DNA from: Cloacimonetes bacterium UBA5210
GTDB lineage: Bacteria > Cloacimonadota > Cloacimonadia > Cloacimonadales > Cloacimonadaceae
Direction: 5' to 3'
Assembly (NCBI GenBank): GCA_002412625.1
Contig: DHVK01000023.1
Location: 174,471-217,558 of the forward strand
DNA: 43,088 nt
Position numbers and translations under genes: made by a program. The notes beneath the pieces were generated by a model. The model saw nothing but the letters and a program-made list of their open reading frames with translations, searched no databases and had not been told where the DNA came from. Within the stretch, counting starts at the first letter, position 1. Each line of letters begins with the position of its first letter. Below are positions 33,211 through 41,797 of this stretch, in pieces.

Positions 33211-35675
33211 ATCTCTTCGGCATATTCTTTGATCGCCCGGTCGCTGGAAAACTTCCCGATGCGGGCGATATTCAGAATTGCCTTTCGCACCCACTCATCG
33301 CGGTTCAGATAGAGCTCATCCACTTTGGCAGAAGCATCCACAAAAGCGCGGAAATCTGCCAGATTCAGATACGGATCGCCATCGCTCATCAGAGAGTTGA
33401 AGATCGGGGCGAAGATGCCGGGTTCATCCGCGCACCAGGTATCGTCCAAGAGCGAATCCACCACCCGTTTCAGCTGGGGATCGCTATCATAGTGCACGCG
33501 CGGATTGTAGCCGGAAGCCTTGATTTTGCTCACTTCCGGAGCGGTTAGCCCAAAGATGAACATGTTCTCTTCCCCGATTTCCTCTGCCATCTCCACATTT
33601 GCCCCGTCCATGGTACCCAGGGTGAGAGCGCCATTGAGGGCAAACTTCATATTCCCGGTTCCGCTGGCTTCGTATCCGGCGGTGGAGATCTGTTCCGAGA
33701 GATCTGCCGCAGGGATGATCTTTTCCGCCAGAGACACGCAGTAATTCGGCAAAAACACCACTTTCAGGCGGTCTTTCACATCCGGATCTTTGTTGATGAT
33801 CGCGCCCAGATTGTTGATCAATTTGATCAGGCGCTTGGCCAGGAAGTATCCCGGTGCAGCTTTTCCGGCAAAGATCACCGTACGCGGCACGATTTCCGCC
33901 TCGGGATTCTCTTTGATCTTATAATAGCGGGCAATGGTGCCCATTACGTTCAGCAGCTGGCGTTTATACTCATGCAGCCGCTTGATCTGTACATCAAAGA
34001 TGCTGTCTGTGCGCACTCTGATGCCGGTTGTGCGATAGATGTGGCGGGAAAGGCGTTTCTTGTTGATCTCCTTGATCTCAAAGAAGCTATCCTTGAAGTA
34101 CTGATCATCCAGATAATCCTCCAAGCCTCTCAGCCGGCTCAGATCCCGCGCCCAGGTATTGCCGATGTGTTCGGAGATCAGGCTTGCCAAAAGCGGATTG
34201 CAGGTTAGCAGCCACAAGCGCGGGGTGATCCCGTTTGTTTTGTTTTGAATCTTTCCCGGATACAGCTCTTCAAAATCCGCAAAGACCTTGCTTTTCAGGA
34301 TCTCGGTGTGCAGCTTTGCCACCCCATTCACCGCGTGAGAGCCGTGAATGCAGAGCTGGGCCATGCGCAGGTTCTTCTCCAGCCCCTCTTCGATGATGGA
34401 CACATTGCGCATCTTCATGATGTCGCCGGGATAGCGCTGCGCCACCTCTTTCATGATGTGGTCGTTGATCTGATAGATCAGCTTCAGGTGCCGCGGCAGC
34501 AGCTCTTCAAACAGCGCCACGCTCCAGCGCTCCAGCGCTTCCGGCAGTACAGTGTGATTGGTATAAGAAAACACACATTGGGTGATATCCCAGGCTTTGC
34601 TGAAGCTCATCCGTTCCTTATCGATGAAGATCCTCATCAGTTCCGGAATCGCCAAGGCGGGATGAGTATCGTTCAGCTGGATGCTGATCTTTCCCTCAAG
34701 ACCCTCAAAACCATCGTGATCCTGCTTCCATTGATAGATGATATCTTGCAGCGTGGCAGAAACGAAGAAGTATTCTTGCTTCAGCCGCAGCACCTTGCCC
34801 AGATGCACATTGTCGTTCGGATAAAGCACTTTGCTGATGTTTTCGCTGATGTTCTTTTGCTCCACCGCCTTCACATAGTCGCCACTATTGAAATATTCGA
34901 AGTCAAACTCATCCGTTGCAGTTGCTTCCCAGAGCCTGAGGTTGTTCACGTTATCCACCTTGAACCCGGGAATGGGAACGTCCCAGGCGACTGCCATCAC
35001 GTCTGTGGTCTCCACCCAGGAATACACTCTGCCCTCTCCGTTGTGCTCCCGCTCTGTCACCTTGCCGCCATAGCGTACCCGATAGGTGATCTCCGGACGC
35101 TTGATTTCCCAGGGGCAGCCGTTTTTACGCCAATGATCGGGCACTTCAGTCTGATAGCCATTGCGGATTACCTGGCGGAAGATGCCGAATTCGTAGCGAA
35201 TACCGTAGCCATAGCCGGGATATGCCAAGGTAGCCAGCGAATCCATGAAACAGGCTGCCAACCGCCCCAACCCCCCATTGCCGAGTGCCATATCGGGCTC
35301 CAGCTCAGCGATATCTTCCAGCGAATGCCCCATCTCTTTCAGCATGTCGTAGCTTTCGTTGTAGAGCCCCAGATTGATCAGGCTATTACCCAAAAGTCTG
35401 CCGATGAGAAACTCCATGGAGAGGTAGTAAACTTTCTTTACATCGCGCTTGCGATACTCATATTGAGTGCGGAGCCAGCGCTCAATCAGACGGTCTCGCA
35501 GGGTAAGCCCCAGCGCATAATATATGTCCCAGGATTCCACTGTGGTGGTGTCCTTGATCAGTGAGTATTCCAGGTGGTTCAAAAAGCGGCTCTTTATATC
35601 GTTCGTGATTCCTTCAGCGTTGTCCGTGAAGAAAATCGAGGAAAAGTCGTTATTTGGTATAAATCCTTCTTTCAT
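33171..35675 (-). CDS. glgP: Glycogen/starch phosphorylase
   Basis: 834 residues, full length for the GT35 family. Seen: LEPDMALGNGGLGRLAACFM in the N-terminal part, NDTHPALAIPELMRI, NKTNGITPRLWLLTCNP, IFDVQIKRLHEYKRQLLNV, and the PLP-attachment region EASGTGNMKFALNG with Lys677. It releases glucose-1-phosphate from storage glucan using phosphate. AGAGGT precedes the ATG. The lamin-tail gene starts inside its 3' end, so they share a message. Which glucan is degraded cannot be told. Confidence 0.97.
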   Translation of the reverse strand: MKEGFIPNNDFSSIFFTDNAEGITNDIKSRFLNHLEYSLIKDTTTVESWDIYYALGLTLRDRLIERWLRTQYEYRKRDVKKVYYLSMEFLIGRLLGNSLINLGLYNESYDMLKEMGHSLEDIAELEPDMALGNGGLGRLAACFMDSLATLAYPGYGYGIRYEFGIFRQVIRNGYQTEVPDHWRKNGCPWEIKRPEITYRVRYGGKVTEREHNGEGRVYSWVETTDVMAVAWDVPIPGFKVDNVNNLRLWEATATDEFDFEYFNSGDYVKAVEQKNISENISKVLYPNDNVHLGKVLRLKQEYFFVSATLQDIIYQWKQDHDGFEGLEGKISIQLNDTHPALAIPELMRIFIDKERMSFSKAWDITQCVFSYTNHTVLPEALERWSVALFEELLPRHLKLIYQINDHIMKEVAQRYPGDIMKMRNVSIIEEGLEKNLRMAQLCIHGSHAVNGVAKLHTEILKSKVFADFEELYPGKIQNKTNGITPRLWLLTCNPLLASLISEHIGNTWARDLSRLRGLEDYLDDQYFKDSFFEIKEINKKRLSRHIYRTTGIRVRTDSIFDVQIKRLHEYKRQLLNVMGTIARYYKIKENPEAEIVPRTVIFAGKAAPGYFLAKRLIKLINNLGAIINKDPDVKDRLKVVFLPNYCVSLAEKIIPAADLSEQISTAGYEASGTGNMKFALNGALTLGTMDGANVEMAEEIGEENMFIFGLTAPEVSKIKASGYNPRVHYDSDPQLKRVVDSLLDDTWCADEPGIFAPIFNSLMSDGDPYLNLADFRAFVDASAKVDELYLNRDEWVRKAILNIARIGKFSSDRAIKEYAEEIWKIKPLVLDLDA

Positions 35676-35827
35676 GGTATTACCTCTGTGTGTCCCTATA
35701 ATTTAGGTCGATCGTCATTGAGGCAGAGGAGGGGATTATCTGTCAAGGTTTTTCGTTTTTTTGCGGGAATCGACATGTCCTCGTGTCGATAATGGAACAC
35801 CGTATCGTAAATAAGTGCAGACGAGAC

Positions 35828-36180
35828 GTCTCAGGTTGTTGACATAGTCCGTGTATTTTGGTTACATTAGGATATGAAGATAATCCCAAGCTCTCATAAT
35901 ATTGGATTCATTATGAAACGGAACATTTCTATCATGAGTTAAGTCCCAGCGGGACGGTATTTTAGATAGACTTTATCTTAACATAAAACTGATTCGAGTC
36001 CTGTAGGGACGACATATTCTAACCTGACCAAACAAAAAGATGTGATGCCGTTCCTACAGGACTCTATTAATATATATAACAATGCATTATCTATCTAAAA
36101 TGCCATCCCTACGGGATTCAGCAATCAATGACGCAGATGTTTGAATCTTGTGATTATGGGCTTTGTCAACAGTCTGAGAC
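35828..36180. mobile_element. 353-bp MITE-like foldback element with TIRs and 5-bp target duplication
   Basis: The ends are inverted repeats: GTCTCAGGTTGTTGACATAG (35828-35847) and, read on the other strand from 36180, GTCTCAGACTGTTGACAAAG; 17 of 20 positions match. GAGAC stands on both sides (35823-35827 and 36181-36185). The uninterrupted copy at 16.8 kb has the single pentamer GGGAC at this position, so it acts as an empty site. No ORF or transposase is inside; mobility would need an enzyme from elsewhere. Confidence 0.75.
35941..36119. repeat. Two nested pairs of REP-like hairpins inside the foldback element
   Basis: The outer pair, at 35941-35970 and 36090-36119, is an inverted repeat sharing ATTTTAGATAGA plus a GTCCC/GGGAC-type palindrome. 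The inner pair, at 35996-36015 and 36045-36064, shares GAGTCCTGTAGG in inverted orientation. Each arm carries its own short hairpin such as GTCCCAGCGGGAC or ATCCCTACGGGAT. The pattern resembles paired REP sequences. Confidence 0.65.
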
Positions 36181-36340
36181 GAGACGTCTGCAATCCTATC
36201 CCCTCGGCTTTCATCCTCGGTGGCGAGAGCTGGCTCTCAGTTAAGTTCATTTGACCTTGTCTATCTTATATGATTACCAATATATTCTACGGTCAAATGG
36301 ACTTCAGTGCATGATTTGGCTTGAACAAGCTCTTCCCACG

Positions 36341-36369
36341 AAAAAACCGGCAACCCGCAGGCCACCGGC
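36341..36369 (-). terminator. Intrinsic terminator of the mscS-DUF3078 operon
   Basis: On the minus strand CCGGTGGCC pairs with GGGTTGCCGG through four GC pairs, GU wobbles and two more GC pairs, with a TGCG-type loop, followed by TTTTTT. It lies 28 bp after the DUF3078 stop. Confidence 0.8.
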
Positions 36370-36396
36370 TATCATATTTATCTTTGAAACAAAGGT

Positions 36397-37278
36397 TTAG
36401 AACAGAGTGTAGCTCAGGCCCAGTCCCAGCATCTGTTTCCACTGCATTTCGTGCACTTGTTCTTTATCATAGCGCATTTCGAAGAGCAGGTTCGCGCTCA
36501 GCATGCCAAACAGCTGGGTGCTCAGGGTGTTTTCCCAAACCAAATCCGGGGATTTCCAGTCTTCGTTCAGTTCATCGGATTTGGAATTAAACAGTGCCTG
36601 ATAAACCTGCAATCTGCTGCGGAATGTGGATTGCAGCGGTGCATTGATCTGTTTTTTGAGCTCACCGACAAATTCCAGACCGCCGTCCATGGTAGAGCTG
36701 GTTTCTTTTTCCATGGTAATGAAGTCTGTGATGTGATCCCGGTTCACATTCTGTCTCAACGCGGCACCAAAGCGGCTGTTGAAGAGCATTTGATCACTAT
36801 CGATGAAGGTTCTCATCACACCCGCGCTTTCCGTGAAGAGCATGGGATTCACAAATCTTGTGTTATCGAAGGCTTCTTCCGAGAGGTCCAGAAATTGAGA
36901 TTCCAATCTTCCTGCCACAAAGGGATCCACCCAAGTTTGCAGGGTAAAGCGCCACAGGCTTTCGAGGTCGATCTTGTCTGTGCTCTTTTCGGGTTCTTCC
37001 CAATACTTTTTGCCCATCGCATCTTTCTTTTGCAGATGAGTCTGCCCAAAAGCCAGCTTCATGGTATTGCGATTGTGCAGCCAATCTTTCATTTGCTTTT
37101 GAGCGCTGGTATTGGCGCTTGCCAGCCAGGTGATATTGCTCAGTTCGGTGCCCACCCAGTTATCGCTGAACGCGCTCTGGGATAGAGTGAGATTCATGTC
37201 CGCGTCCACTTCCCAACCTTGCGCAGACAGGGTGAGGGCGAGAGTGATAAGGGTAATCAGTAGCAGATGTTTCTTCAT
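36397..37278 (-). CDS. DUF3078-like outer-membrane protein
   Basis: 293 residues with a signal peptide (LLLITLITLALTLSAQG). Just after it comes MNLTLSQSAFSDNWVGTELS, matching the DUF3078 opening in which a Q-x-x-F-S-x-N-W motif precedes a Gly/Asn pair. STDKIDLESLWRFTLQTW and VAGRLESQFL follow as alternating beta strands, and the last strand ends in aromatic LSYTLF, typical of outer-membrane barrels. Function is unknown. It lies 21 bp after mscS with AAGGAG upstream of its ATG. Confidence 0.8.
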   Translation of the reverse strand: MKKHLLLITLITLALTLSAQGWEVDADMNLTLSQSAFSDNWVGTELSNITWLASANTSAQKQMKDWLHNRNTMKLAFGQTHLQKKDAMGKKYWEEPEKSTDKIDLESLWRFTLQTWVDPFVAGRLESQFLDLSEEAFDNTRFVNPMLFTESAGVMRTFIDSDQMLFNSRFGAALRQNVNRDHITDFITMEKETSSTMDGGLEFVGELKKQINAPLQSTFRSRLQVYQALFNSKSDELNEDWKSPDLVWENTLSTQLFGMLSANLLFEMRYDKEQVHEMQWKQMLGLGLSYTLF

Positions 37279-37299
37279 ATTGTGTTCTCCTTCTGTTTG

Positions 37300-38082
37300 T
37301 TAGGCCCAATAACCTTTGGTGGTTAGGGCTAGTTTGATTTTTTCCACCATGCCGGTGTGCACTTTGCCATAGTTTTCGGTCTTCACATGGGCAAAGACGC
37401 CGAAGATGATCGCCGCGGCATTGGCATCGGTCATCACGATCGCGGGTGCAGGGTCTTTCAAGATATCGCTTTCACTTTCCAGAACGGCACGCAGGAGGTC
37501 GCGCACGGCACCGATATCCGTGTTTCCGGGCAGACTCACGCTCAGCTCGATTCTGCGGGTGGGCAGAGCGCTGAAGTTTGTGATGGTGTCGTTCGAGAGT
37601 TTGCCATTGGGCACGATCACTTTGCGTCCATCGCTGGGAATAATGGTGGTGGCAAAGATGCCGATATCATCCACCTTCCCGGTGATTCCACCGGCGATTA
37701 CGCTATCGCCTACTCTGAATGGACGGAAGATGAGCAGCATCACGCCGGAAGAGAAATTGCCCAAAGTGCCTTGCATCGCCATACCAACTGCCAAGGTGGC
37801 GGCACCAAAGATCGCGACCAGGGATGTGGTTTGCACGCCCAACCGGGCGATAGCAGCGATGACGACAAAAGCAAGAATGACACCATAGCTCAAATTTCCG
37901 AGGAACTGCACCACCGTGCTATCGATCTTACCTTTGCCCAGCATGCGTTTCAATAGACCCGCAATAGCCTGCGCAATCCATCTTCCTATGATAAAAATTA
38001 TTAGCGCTACAATTAGTTTACCGCTAAAACCGAGTAACAGTTCGGGTAAACGCTCCATAAACAAGGACGCTTTGTCTGTCAT
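37300..38082 (-). CDS. Small-conductance mechanosensitive channel (MscS family)
   Basis: 260 residues from ATG 38082, chosen for its AAGGAG; a longer in-frame extension lacks a start signal and looks random. Three hydrophobic helices (about 18-40, 60-85, 88-110) end in the pore-lining TM3 with Gly/Ala packing, GAATLAVGMAMQGTLGNFSS. The beta domain (FRPFRVGDSVIAGGITGKVD, PNGKLSNDTITNFS) and the C-terminal alpha/beta domain follow. The channel opens on membrane tension during hypo-osmotic shock. It is in an operon with the DUF3078 gene. Confidence 0.94.
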   Translation of the reverse strand: MTDKASLFMERLPELLLGFSGKLIVALIIFIIGRWIAQAIAGLLKRMLGKGKIDSTVVQFLGNLSYGVILAFVVIAAIARLGVQTTSLVAIFGAATLAVGMAMQGTLGNFSSGVMLLIFRPFRVGDSVIAGGITGKVDDIGIFATTIIPSDGRKVIVPNGKLSNDTITNFSALPTRRIELSVSLPGNTDIGAVRDLLRAVLESESDILKDPAPAIVMTDANAAAIIFGVFAHVKTENYGKVHTGMVEKIKLALTTKGYWA

Positions 38083-38333
38083 GGTGTTCTCCTTTTTGCT
38101 TGGATCATTGTAAACATGCTTTGGAATATACCTACGGCTCTGTAAACAACAAGCCATACTATATACCAGTGCCTCTATAAAACGTAAACTATTCTTCCGG
38201 CTTGTCAAGCTGTAACTTGCCACATTTAGTTTTTCGTGAATGCCTTTGTGGGTGAACATAGTTGTCGGTAGCATCTGTGTTGCCGCCGATAACCCTGAAG
38301 CATCAGGCTCTGCTTGTGCCTGTTTTGTGCCCT

Positions 38334-38390
38334 TATCAAGCTGTGGACATAGCTTGAAGACAGCACGAGATCAAGCTAAACCCGGCTTGG
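38334..38390. repeat. Degenerate member of the palindromic repeat family (copy D)
   Basis: ATCAAGCTGTGGACATAGCT and GAGATCAAGCTAAACCCGGC share the AAGCT core and the CCCGGCTT flank seen at the right end of copy A, but pairing is poor. I list it as a likely decayed copy. Confidence 0.4.
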
Positions 38391-38536
38391 TGAATCTTGG
38401 GTGGGAGCGGCGTGCAGTGGCCACAGCGATATATTGATTGGGAAACATGATTCCCTTTGGAGTTCATGCCCACAGGTGACTATGCTGTTACTATGGTTTT
38501 AAGAATGGGGCATGGACTTCAAACAGCGTATCCCCA

Positions 38537-39073
38537 GGAACTCGCCCCTCCCGGGGCGTTTTTCTGCAAATTATTTCCCATCTATGAATAGCCATTTATG
38601 CACGCATCCAAAGGATTGGTTATCCGTAAAAAACTGTCCGCATACCATGTTCGGTGCTAGAGTGGAACTCGCCCCTCCTGGGGCGTTTTTCTGCCAATTA
38701 TTTCCCATCTATGAATAGCCATTTATGCACGCATCCAAAGGATTGGTTATCCGTAAAAAACTATCCGCATGCCATGTTCGGTGCTAGAGTGGAACTCGCC
38801 CCTCCCGGGGCGTTTTTCTGCCAATTATTTCCCATTTATGAATAGCCATTTTGCACGCATCCAAAGGATTGGTTATCCGTAAAAAACTGTCCGCATGCCA
38901 TGTTCGGTGCTAGAGTGGAACTCGCCCCTCCCGGGGCGTTTTTCTGCCAATTATTTCCCATCTATGAATAGCCATTTTGCACGCATCCAAAGGATTGGTT
39001 ATCCGCAAAAAACTGTCCGCATGCCATGTTCGGTGCTAGCTTGCAGAAAAACGCCCCAGGAGCGGCGAGTTCC
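38537..39073 (+). repeat. Four-unit 127-bp tandem array closed by 33-bp inverted repeats
   Basis: Units begin at 38537, 38664, 38791 and 38917 (lengths 127, 127, 126 and about 124 bp) and are nearly identical. Each starts GGAACTCGCCCCTCC and contains the stem CGCCCC-TCCC-GGGGCG followed by TTTTT, an intrinsic-terminator shape on the plus strand. The right end (39041-39073) is the inverted complement of the first 33 bases of unit 1, with 2 mismatches. Unit 1 alone shares CTGCAA with that inverted end; the other units read CTGCCA. Unit length is not a multiple of three, arguing against coding. Confidence 0.85.
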
Positions 39074-39095
39074 GGCTATCACCCAACTTTTGCAG

Positions 39096-39124
39096 TTGAC
39101 AAATCTGCGCCGGTTTCACATAAT
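39096..39124 (+). promoter_or_regulatory. Promoter of the peptidase-dapB-dapF operon
   Basis: TTGACA (39096-39101) and CATAAT (39119-39124) with a 17-bp spacer make the best sigma-70-type promoter in the window. The predicted start is near 39131, about 25 nt ahead of the ATG at 39157. It begins 22 bp after the tandem array ends. Confidence 0.75.
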
Positions 39125-39156
39125 GCCGCCAAATATAATTATTAGTGAGGTCCAGG

Positions 39157-40275
39157 ATGCAAAATGATGTAATAAGCTATTTTATGCAGCTCATCAGCAT
39201 TGACAGTGAATCCTTGAACGAACGTGCCATGATCGATACCCTGAAGCAAGATCTGCAGGAATTGGGCGCACAAGTGGACGAAGACGATTGTCATCACAAG
39301 ACCGGTGGAAATGCCGGCAGCCTATTTGCTTATTTACCCGGAGCGATAGACAAGGCTCCGATCCTGCTCTGCGCGCATGTGGATACGGTGAAACCCGGCA
39401 ACGGCATCAAGGCCAGAATCGAGAACGGTGTAATCTATAGCGATGGCACCACCATCCTGGGCAGCGACGATAAAAGCGGTGTCGCGGAAATCATGATCGC
39501 CCTCAAGCGCATCAAAGAAAGCGGCAAAGCCCACGCGCCCATCGAAATCCTCTTCACCGTCAGCGAGGAAATCGGACTGTTGGGGGCCAAAAACTTCGAT
39601 AAAAGCCGCCTTACAGCTGCTTTTGGCTATGCCCTGGATTCGCACCGGGTGGGCGAGCTGCTAATCGGCGCTCCGGCTCAGAATTCCCTGAAAATCACCA
39701 TCTTCGGCAAAGAAGCGCACGCCGGAGTCGAGCCCGAAAAAGGGCTGAACGCCATTCGCGTCGCTGCTGAAGCCATCTCCGCCATGCCTCTGGGCAGAAT
39801 CGATTTTGAGACTACCTGCAACATCGGCAAGATTCAGGGCGGAGAAGCCACCAACATTGTTCCAAACAAGGTCACCCTGCACGGCGAAGCGCGAAGCCAC
39901 AACCCCGCCAAGCTGGAACGGGTCTGCTCTGATATCCGCTATGCTTTCGAAAGCACCGTGGCACGATATGCGGAACACGGCGCTAAACTGGAATATTCCT
40001 GCACTACCGAATACAATTCGTTCAAAGTAAAAGAAGACGATCCTGTGGTGAAACTGGCTGCCAAAGCCTTGCGGAAACTGGATATCCCCATCCAAACCGT
40101 GGTTGGCGGCGGTGGCAGCGATGCCAACATCATCTCCGCAACCGGCTTGCCGATGATCATCACCGGCACCGGGATGGATAAGGTGCACACCGTTCACGAA
40201 AACATCGAAACCGATCAACTGCTGAAAGGCACAAGCTTCATCGAAGAGCTGGTGCTTACCTATAGCGCGGAATAA
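39157..40275 (+). CDS. M20-family peptidase (PepT-like)
   Basis: 372 residues from ATG 39157, with GAGGT upstream; a GTG four codons earlier is possible but less well placed. Metal-site residues are visible: CAHVDTV (His74, Asp76), GSDDKSG (Asp104/105), SEEIG (Glu137 catalytic, Glu138 metal), LDSHRVGE and, near the end, VHTVHENI (His). GKEAHAGVEPEKGLNAI belongs to the dimerisation lid domain. It resembles tripeptidase T-like di/tripeptidases. DapE, which removes succinate in the lysine pathway, is in the same superfamily, and this gene precedes dapB and dapF; the sequence pattern favours a peptidase. Confidence 0.88.
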   Translation: MQNDVISYFMQLISIDSESLNERAMIDTLKQDLQELGAQVDEDDCHHKTGGNAGSLFAYLPGAIDKAPILLCAHVDTVKPGNGIKARIENGVIYSDGTTILGSDDKSGVAEIMIALKRIKESGKAHAPIEILFTVSEEIGLLGAKNFDKSRLTAAFGYALDSHRVGELLIGAPAQNSLKITIFGKEAHAGVEPEKGLNAIRVAAEAISAMPLGRIDFETTCNIGKIQGGEATNIVPNKVTLHGEARSHNPAKLERVCSDIRYAFESTVARYAEHGAKLEYSCTTEYNSFKVKEDDPVVKLAAKALRKLDIPIQTVVGGGGSDANIISATGLPMIITGTGMDKVHTVHENIETDQLLKGTSFIEELVLTYSAE

Positions 40276-41024
40276 TGAAGACCACACTCTGTCTGGTCGG
40301 ATATGGCAAGATGGGCAAGATGCTGCACCTGCTGGGCACCGAAAAAGGCTTTGAAGTGCTGAGCTACATCGACCCCAGCGTGGCCGGTGCCGAAAAAGAG
40401 ATCACTGCCGAAAGCCTGAAAGGCGCGGATGTGGCGATTGAATTTAGCCATCCCACAGCCGTCTTGCCCAATCTGGAAAAACTGATCGCTCTGGGGCAAA
40501 ATACCGTGGTTGGCACAACCGGCTGGCACCGGGAACTGCCCCGCATCATCGATAAGGCAAAGGACGCCGGGATCGGCTTTGTGTATGGCGCCAACTTCTC
40601 TGTGGGCATGAATCTTTTTTCCAGAGTGATCGCAAATGCCGTGGAGATCTTTGACCGCTTTGAGGATTACGACCTTCTGGCCTGGGAGAAACACCATGCG
40701 CAAAAAGCCGACAGCCCTTCCGGAACAGCAGTGGAGCTGGCAAAGCTGATCCTGGCAACCAGCTCGAAAAAAAACCGGGTGGTGTGGGACAAGCTGGACC
40801 GCAAACCGGAAGCCGATGAACTGCATTTTGCCAGCATCCGTGGCGGTAAAATTCCCGGCACGCATGTATTGGCCTTTGATAGCGAAGCGGATACCATCGA
40901 GATCAGCCATGTGGTGCGTTCCCGCGCCACTTTCGCCCTCGGGGCATTGCAAGCGGCAGCGTGGATTTCCGGCAAAAAAGGGGTTTACAGCTTCCAGGAG
41001 ATCATCGAGGACATCCTATGCTGA
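40275..41024 (+). CDS. dapB: 4-hydroxy-tetrahydrodipicolinate reductase
   Basis: 249 residues, slightly shorter than the E. coli enzyme. The nucleotide-binding loop is LCLVGYGKMGKML at the N-terminus. The catalytic motif EKHHAQKADSPSGTA carries His140 and Lys144. EISHVVRSRATFALGAL near the end matches the family. It reduces the dihydrodipicolinate precursor in the lysine/meso-DAP pathway. Start and preceding stop share one base (TAATG), so translation is coupled to the peptidase gene. Confidence 0.95.
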   Translation: MKTTLCLVGYGKMGKMLHLLGTEKGFEVLSYIDPSVAGAEKEITAESLKGADVAIEFSHPTAVLPNLEKLIALGQNTVVGTTGWHRELPRIIDKAKDAGIGFVYGANFSVGMNLFSRVIANAVEIFDRFEDYDLLAWEKHHAQKADSPSGTAVELAKLILATSSKKNRVVWDKLDRKPEADELHFASIRGGKIPGTHVLAFDSEADTIEISHVVRSRATFALGALQAAAWISGKKGVYSFQEIIEDILC

Positions 41025-41797
41025 TCCCCTTCATCAAGATGAATGCCCAGGGCAACGACTTTGTGATATTGGATCTCTTCGCGCATGAGCTGCCGGAGCT
41101 CGACCACGCAAAACTCAGCGAACAAATCTGCGACCGGCATTTCGGCGTGGGCGCGGATGGACTGGTAATCCTGAAGCCCTGTAAAGACGCAGAAGCACAA
41201 ATGATCATCTTCAACAACGACGGCAGCCGGGCCGAGATGTGCGGTAGTGCTCTGCGCTGTGTGGCATGGCTGATGATGACAAAACTGGAGCGAACTGAAC
41301 TGGAGATCCGCACCGATTCCGGGATCAAACACGCCATCCGCGAGGTTGATTTCATCCGTGTGAACCTGGGCAAACCCCGGATGCTGCAGAGCAACATGCC
41401 GGTGAAAGGCTTTTTGGGAGACCTGGTCGATATCGGGAATCCGCATTATATCGTGTTCCGGGAAGATGTCTCTGATGATCCGCATTTGATGTATGGCGCT
41501 ATGCTGGAGCATCATCCCGCCTTCACAAAACCGGTGAACGCGCATTTTGTGCAAGTGGTGGATAGCGATTTGATCAAGCTGAAAATCTGGGAACATGCCT
41601 GCGGAGCTACTCTGGCTTGCGGGACCGGTGCCGCTTCCGCGGTCTTTGCCGGGATTACCCGAGGCATTTTGGAGCACCAGGTGGCAGTGGAAGTCCCGGG
41701 AGGAAGCATCTTCATCACAGCTCAAACAGACGGAAGCATGTTGCTTTCCGGTGAAGTGGCCGAAAACTTTCGGGGAACTTATTTGTGGAAAACTTAG
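41018..41797 (+). CDS. dapF: Diaminopimelate epimerase
   Basis: 259 residues from ATG 41018, overlapping dapB by 7 bp; AGG stands upstream. MNAQGNDFVILD at the N-terminus is the family opening. The two catalytic cysteines are Cys75 in NNDGSRAEMCGSALRC and Cys201 in LACGTGAAS. It interconverts LL- and meso-diaminopimelate, the building block of Gram-negative peptidoglycan and lysine precursor. With dapB and a RodZ-like gene this is a cell-wall-precursor operon. Confidence 0.96.
   Translation: MLIPFIKMNAQGNDFVILDLFAHELPELDHAKLSEQICDRHFGVGADGLVILKPCKDAEAQMIIFNNDGSRAEMCGSALRCVAWLMMTKLERTELEIRTDSGIKHAIREVDFIRVNLGKPRMLQSNMPVKGFLGDLVDIGNPHYIVFREDVSDDPHLMYGAMLEHHPAFTKPVNAHFVQVVDSDLIKLKIWEHACGATLACGTGAASAVFAGITRGILEHQVAVEVPGGSIFITAQTDGSMLLSGEVAENFRGTYLWKT

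Larger units (their letters stand above)
35771..36300 (+). repeat. ~175-bp structured repeat, copy split by an insertion
   Basis: The outer parts, 35771-35827 and 36181-36300, together are the reverse complement of 16691-16863 with scattered substitutions. They include the CGACATGTCCTCGTGTCG hairpin, the halves of the GCAGAC...GTCTGC hairpin and the TTTGACC...GGTCAAA end stem. The interruption falls within the 5-nt stretch between GCAGAC and GTCTGC. Confidence 0.75.
35676..36396. other. Gene-free repeat-rich intergenic region
   Basis: 720 bp with no gene. It contains the glgP promoter zone (a TTGACA at 35746-35741 on the minus strand with no good -10), the split ~175-bp repeat, the 353-bp foldback insertion and, at the right end, the terminator of the DUF3078 gene. 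The base composition inside the insertion is clearly AT-richer than the surrounding genes. Confidence 0.65.
38083..39095. other. Gene-free intergenic region with palindrome remnant and tandem array
   Basis: About 1 kb without a supported gene. From left to right: promoter zone of mscS (TTGACA at 38208-38203 on the minus strand, weak -10), the degenerate palindrome near 38334-38390, about 140 bp with nothing recognised, then the tandem array. Short frames through the array shift from unit to unit and are not genes. Confidence 0.6.

Noticed and set aside
34245..35564. 439-residue plus-strand frame inside glgP
   Set aside because: Antisense shadow of glycogen phosphorylase; no recognisable motif.
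38537..39073. CRISPR array
   Set aside because: The repeated unit is the whole 127 bp with no variable spacers, and no cas genes are near.
38512..39167. Repeated short frames with similar peptides in the tandem array
   Set aside because: Unit lengths of 127, 127 and 126 bp shift the frame each time, there is no ribosome binding site, and the sequence is dominated by hairpins.
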